Assembly: GCA_021234155.1 (NCBI GenBank)
Contig: JAJEKV010000055.1
Location: 658,366 to 722,365, forward strand
Direction of reading: 5' to 3'
From: Isoetes taiwanensis
Lineage: Eukaryota > Streptophyta > Lycopodiopsida > Isoetales > Isoetaceae
DNA length: 64,000 bases
Notes under the pieces: generated by a model
Databases searched by the model: none
What the model saw: the letters and a program-made list of their open reading frames with translations, nothing else
Told to the model about the DNA's origin: nothing
Position numbers and translations under genes: made by a program
Shown here: one piece after another, positions 60,055 to 64,000 of the stretch
How the letters are laid out: every line of letters starts with the position of its first letter
How positions within the stretch are numbered: the first letter of the stretch is position 1

Positions 60055-61345
60055 AGCAACCTCACGATTGAATGATATCCGACTGAGAGGACGGGTCTTT
60101 GGGACCCTTTTTGGGAGTTGGCTTTGGCTTGACGAATTCTAATTTTACGAACTGGGAAGGCCACATACATGCTCATGCTTCTTGTTTTGACTAGAGTCCA
60201 ACCATAGATTCAAGCTTCCATCTCTTTTCATGGTGCTCAGAATGTTTGCATAGTCTTGAGCGGTGCTACTACCAAACCCTTTGTGGCCAACTAAGGAGAA
60301 ATTGGCGAAAAGGTTCTCGTCCACCTTACATCAAGCATAAAATGCACTTGAGGCACTTGGAAATCTTTGCATCATGTTCTCAAATGCAAGCATGGCACCA
60401 TTAGGATCAACCTCAAAAGCTTCGACAATTTTGGCTATATGCATTTTCTATGAAAAACTTTCATCGGTACGCAGAGGCCCGCAGGATGGTGGCTAGCTTA
60501 GGATCACCGAGCTCCTTAGCATGGCGGTGTTACCATGGGATATATAAGCGTTAGCGCTCACGAAGAAGGAGGTATAGATGAAACCCAAGTAAGGGTTGTT
60601 CTCGAGTTTGAGGGTCCATCCGGATGAGATGAGTCTTGGATGGTCTTCTCGTCGTGTTTCGTATCCAGCCCGGCGATTAGATCTGAGATGTCTGAGGATG
60701 TCCCCATCTTGGAGTTCTCTCTGCCCGATCCGAGCCCGGCCCCATCGGGCCCGCGAGGAAGAACTTGCTTTGTTTCGTCCCCGATTCGCGTCCAGCGTGT
60801 TGAGCATTGTCAAATACGTGGGAAGGGGCTTCTTGATTATCATATCACCCACTAAACGCACTAGATAGTCATCACGGAAGACACGCAGCCCTCTCACCGG
60901 TTCCTTGATCTCATCATAAAATTCTTGAGATGAGTGGAAAGACAATCACAGGGCTACCCGGCATTTCTCCACGGCTTGAAAATCTGAGAATGTTTTCCTC
61001 GGCCCAGCTTTCGATGATTTGAACATCTCTATATCTTCTACCGGAGGGAGGCGTATACATAATCAAGGAGGCGCTTATCTTGAGGAATCCTTCGAGACCT
61101 TGCTCTTCTGGGTTCCATTTGGAGATACTGCCATCGCTACAGTCTGCATGAACATATGATGGTCCGGTTACTTCAAGTGCATGCCGAGGCAAACACAAGG
61201 AAGAAACATTTGCTTTGATGCATAAAGCCATTGTGTTAGCATCACTGCAGCGGAAGGAAACAGTGGGCAATGCAATGCGAGATTTAACGAAACTGGATCT
61301 AATATGTGGATCAAGCATGATTCTCCGGCCACCTACACCACACAT
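60055..61345 (-). pseudogene. Acyl-[acyl-carrier-protein] desaturase (copy 2), near full length but frameshifted
   Basis: From ATG at 61343-61345 a Ser/Thr-rich leader that could be a plastid transit peptide runs into YTPPSGRR and IIESWAEENILRF, matching the start of mature plant desaturases. After a frameshift near 60940 it continues DEIKEPVRGLRVFRDDYLV, LVGDMI, LPTYLTMLNTLDA, a GDIL segment, [20 protein letters not shown] and, in other frames, FEVDPNGAMLAFENMM and FNREV. The first diiron motif (normally EENRH) and the second (DEKRH) are both garbled. No intron is evident in about 1.3 kb; Arabidopsis FAB2 has introns. This could be a decayed gene, a retrocopy, or a functional gene damaged by assembly errors. 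Confidence 0.8.
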
Positions 61346-62029
61346 AACCCAGCGAATGTCACAGCGCCATGGCGGCCATATGCATATTCAGGCCTCGTGC
61401 TTAAAACCACATTGCAAAATAAACTTGTTTCATGTTGAAAGCACTTTGAATTTGTGTCATTACCACGAAGTGCCAATTAAAGTGCTACACACGAAGGGTT
61501 GCGCTCCTTTGGCTTGCAAGTGTGTTTTCATGTCTTTCATTCATGTTCTCTCTTTTTTTTTTTAATGTTTGCACAAACACAAGTTGATACTTTAAAGCAA
61601 TTTTATTTTATCCCACGACTGCTGCCCGGCGAGATAGGCACTTTACTAGGTGGATATCTTACGATCGTTAGATCCCATCAACAGTTAAAAAAAAATAAGA
61701 AGAAATTAAGAAGATGGGTTATGCCTTGGAAACGTTTGTGTACATCTAAGGAGATAAAAAGCCTATACCACTCTTTTCTTGCCTCACATTTTTACTTTTA
61801 GTCTCTCCATATTTACATAGTCCAATCAAGAAACAACCACCAGAACTTATTTAGTGCAGATATTAACTCTTTTCCTGGCTTTGAAATGTGTAGATGCATC
61901 ATTTGGATTAACAAAGTTCTCCACAACAATTTAGCGGCTTTTAGACGAACATTGTACACTATAAGCACAAAGGTTTCAGGTAGGGAGCTAATCCCATTTA
62001 CTATCGCCCACTTTATTGGCTCCCGAAAT
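61346..62029. other. 5' flank of desaturase copy 2, no gene seen
   Basis: AT-rich with a run of T near 61552-61563 and A near 61686-61694. Short frames on both strands have no family features. Confidence 0.4.
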
Positions 62030-62680
62030 TGGGTCAAACCGCCAAGCGGGTCGCCCAGCGGTCCCGGTTCGCCCACACTGAGGGATGGTCGGCGTCCAGC
62101 GGCGTCGCGGCGTCGAAAAAACGGCGGGTGGAAGTGGTGAACTTGTCAGCGACATCGTGGATTCAGCAGCGACAGCGTCGTTGGCCGTTCAGCGGCGGCG
62201 TTACTTTCGGGGCGGCGGTGTCGGATTGGCGCATGGTCCTGGCGCCAAGCTAGCAGGCCTGCGTGTGGCACCGCGTCGGCCTGAGCGTAGATTGACGTCC
62301 GCAGCTGGCGCGTCACGGCTGCGTGGCTTGGCGACATGTCGGCACGCCACCGTCCCTTACGTCGACGTAACGTCGTTAACCGGCACGACTAAAAACCGAC
62401 CCGATCCGACCGTGGCTGGCGACATGCGGTACACGCCGAAAGTGTCTCTGCCATTCGACATGGCGTCGTTAAGCAGCGCCTAGAATATGTCGGCGTGGCG
62501 ATTTCTGACGTGGGCGCATCGTCGCGCCACGCTATTGTCGGCGCCATGCGCTCGCGTCGTTTCGCAGCGTCCACTTTTTTTTTTTAAAAAAAGCGTGCGA
62601 AAAAAATTTTATCGCAGCGTCGCTTATCGTTTGGAATGCGAAAAAGCGACACGCCGCCCCTACGTGCGGTATTCAACAGC
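62030..62680. other. CpG-rich block with frequent CGTCG
   Basis: The pentamer CGTCG and its relatives (gcgtcgcggcgtcg, acgtcgacgtaacgtcg, gcagcgtcg) recur every few tens of bases, and CpG is far denser than elsewhere in the window. Near 62550-62660 an A/T run is flanked by cgcagcgtc / gcgaaaaagcgac-type segments in opposite orientation. No gene, terminal repeat or known satellite was recognised. Confidence 0.5.
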
Positions 62681-62690
62681 CACCTCCTAG

Positions 62691-62882
62691 ACCACACTCC
62701 GGATCCTCGGTTCCGTGTCAAGCCACGGGTGAATCCTTTGTTCAAGGAACACAGTGAGAAGGTCCAAAAAATCCAACATCGTCAGGAGAAAATATCAAAC
62801 CCGCGAAATCCCCTGCGGCGGCGATGTAGAAACAAAGTGTTTGTCGTTCGGACATTGCGGAGGCTTTCCAAAATGGCGGTGA
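62691..62882 (+). repeat. Direct repeat, left copy (about 190 bases)
   Basis: Starts accacactccggatcctcgg and shares cggttccgtgtcaa, gaatcctttgttcaaggaac, gtgtttgtcgtt, cggacattgcgga and ccaaaatggcg with 63796-63985. The copies differ by many short indels. Confidence 0.8.
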
Positions 62883-63795
62883 TCCGACCCGCCACATCGT
62901 CCAGGAATGCCAAAATTACCCCACTAAGGACCAAGTTACAACATCGGTTTTGCAAAGAAGAAACACTTCGCCCTACATTGCGGTGTTGACCTCCACAGGC
63001 CAGTTATTTCTGGTCGTTGCATGAGATAGTTTGGGGCTTCTAACCGAGAAGGGTGGGCTTGGCCACAAAACTTGGTCCCTAGGGCAGCTCGGCGTTAAGG
63101 TCCATTGGCGAGGCGAGATCACGGTTGGGAGAGGAAGTTGCCGTCCCGTCGCCGAGGGCCTTCGGAGGGTGCAGGGGCAAGGCTGGCCTGGGTGGTTTAA
63201 GTCGGAATTAACAAGCGTCAGCACCCCCCCCTCTACATCAAGACCGCGAGGCGCAGGTCCTAGTCCGTCGACCCAAGGATAGAGCCTCCGGCGTAAACCA
63301 CAGGTTGCGAGGTTCTAGCAGGGTTTGCGTTTTTGGGTGCTCGATTTTTGGTCTTTTGCACGCAGGACGTGGCGATCACATGCGTTGAGCGAGCAAGGCC
63401 CGGCGGAATGGAGTTTGGACACCAGCCACTCCTCCCGTTGTGGCAATTAGAAGTCAAGGGCGCTTTTACTTGATGGCAAGACATTCGTAAATTAAGTAAT
63501 TAATGCGCCAAATGCGGACTTAAATTAGATTTTTTGTCGGCCCAGCTTCCTAAGTCATCGCCAACCTCTGAGGCCCAACGCAAAAATTTTGGATATGGTT
63601 TAGATCAAATAGTTTGCACTAGAGCGGTCAAGGCTATTTGTTGTTGGGCAGCGGTAGCACACTTGCCCAAGTCAAACAAGGCGAGGACCTTGCAGGGCCT
63701 CTCATTAGAGGGGAGAGTCCGAACCCGAGGCCCGAGCCCCAAAAAGCCCCAAAGGCGGCCTTTCAGCGGCGCTCCATGCGAGGCGTGCCTTCCGA
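62883..63795. other. Sequence between the direct repeats
   Basis: About 0.9 kb, GC-rich, with no recognisable coding domain. If the flanking repeats are LTRs it would be a very short non-autonomous element, but I see no primer binding site or polypurine tract. Confidence 0.35.
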
Positions 63796-63985
63796 ACCAC
63801 ACTCCGAATCCTCGGTTCCGTGTCAAATAGATTGAATCCTTTGTTCAAGGAACCTGGTCCGAGAGGTCAAAAAAAAATCAACATCCGTCGGAGAACATAT
63901 CAAACATGAAGAAGGCGTCTACTGACGGTGTAGAAACCAAAGTGTTTTGTCGTTACGGACATTGCGGAGAGCTCCAAAATGGCGA
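63796..63985 (+). repeat. Direct repeat, right copy
   Basis: Counterpart of 62691-62882, 1105 bases away. The window ends 15 bases further on, so the right boundary cannot be judged. Confidence 0.8.
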
Positions 63986-64000
63986 TAGCAATACGTAACC

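Larger units (their letters stand above)
47840..60697. repeat. Direct duplication of a segment of about 6.4 kb (LINE + spacer + desaturase)
   Basis: Unit 1 is about 47840-54345 and unit 2 about 54384-60697, colinear throughout, including the spacer, the SINE-like sequence and the desaturase C-terminal half. Unit 2 continues into the desaturase N-terminal part, while unit 1 stops inside the gene after gattagatctgatgtctg. Flanks beyond the LINE match as well, so this is a segmental duplication and not two LINE insertions. Confidence 0.88.

Overview
The window is nuclear DNA from a land plant, probably a vascular plant with a large, repeat-rich genome. The evidence is spliced host genes of plant families (a PAR1 protein, a pectate lyase, an acyl-ACP desaturase, a G-type lectin receptor kinase fragment) set among Copia and Gypsy LTR retrotransposons, LINEs, a MITE and tRNA-derived SINE-like sequence. 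I cannot place it to species. There is no bacterial-type operon, CRISPR array or rRNA. A 100-base run of N at 52297-52396 marks an assembly gap.

Left part (1-20 kb). The window opens inside the last two exons of a PAR1-type gene. After it come a fragment of an S-domain receptor kinase, the 3' end of an LTR retrotransposon with its LTR, a 5'-truncated LINE with clear target site duplications, a higher-order tandem repeat, and long non-coding stretches. The best intact gene lies at 15675-17926 on the minus strand: five exons with consistent splice phases encode a complete pectate lyase of about 371 residues.

Middle (19-45 kb). Degraded LINE and retroelement gag remnants and a small MITE lead into a nested block. 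A Copia element (27038-43762, minus strand, 485-base LTRs, TSD tttat) has a 9.8-kb chromodomain Gypsy element (33528-43363, minus, TSD ccaag) inserted in its 5' LTR, and a solo LTR (28689-30272) inserted in its reverse transcriptase. Removing the solo LTR restores the Copia reading frame exactly.

Right part (45-64 kb). Tandem repeats (130-base and about 178-base periods) precede a segment of about 6.4 kb that is present twice in direct orientation (about 47840-54345 and 54384-60697). Each copy carries a LINE on the plus strand and, convergent to it, an acyl-ACP desaturase sequence on the minus strand. Copy 1 of the desaturase holds only the C-terminal half. Copy 2 also has the N-terminal part, but with many frameshifts. 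The two copies differ by many short indels, often in G/C runs, which looks more like consensus error than ordinary divergence. The last 2 kb contain a strikingly CpG-rich block and a direct repeat pair 1.1 kb apart.

The host genes do not form a pathway; they are separate loci embedded in repeats. I did not find a convincing new multi-gene system. The most informative observations are the nested retrotransposon history and the duplicated LINE-desaturase segment around the gap.
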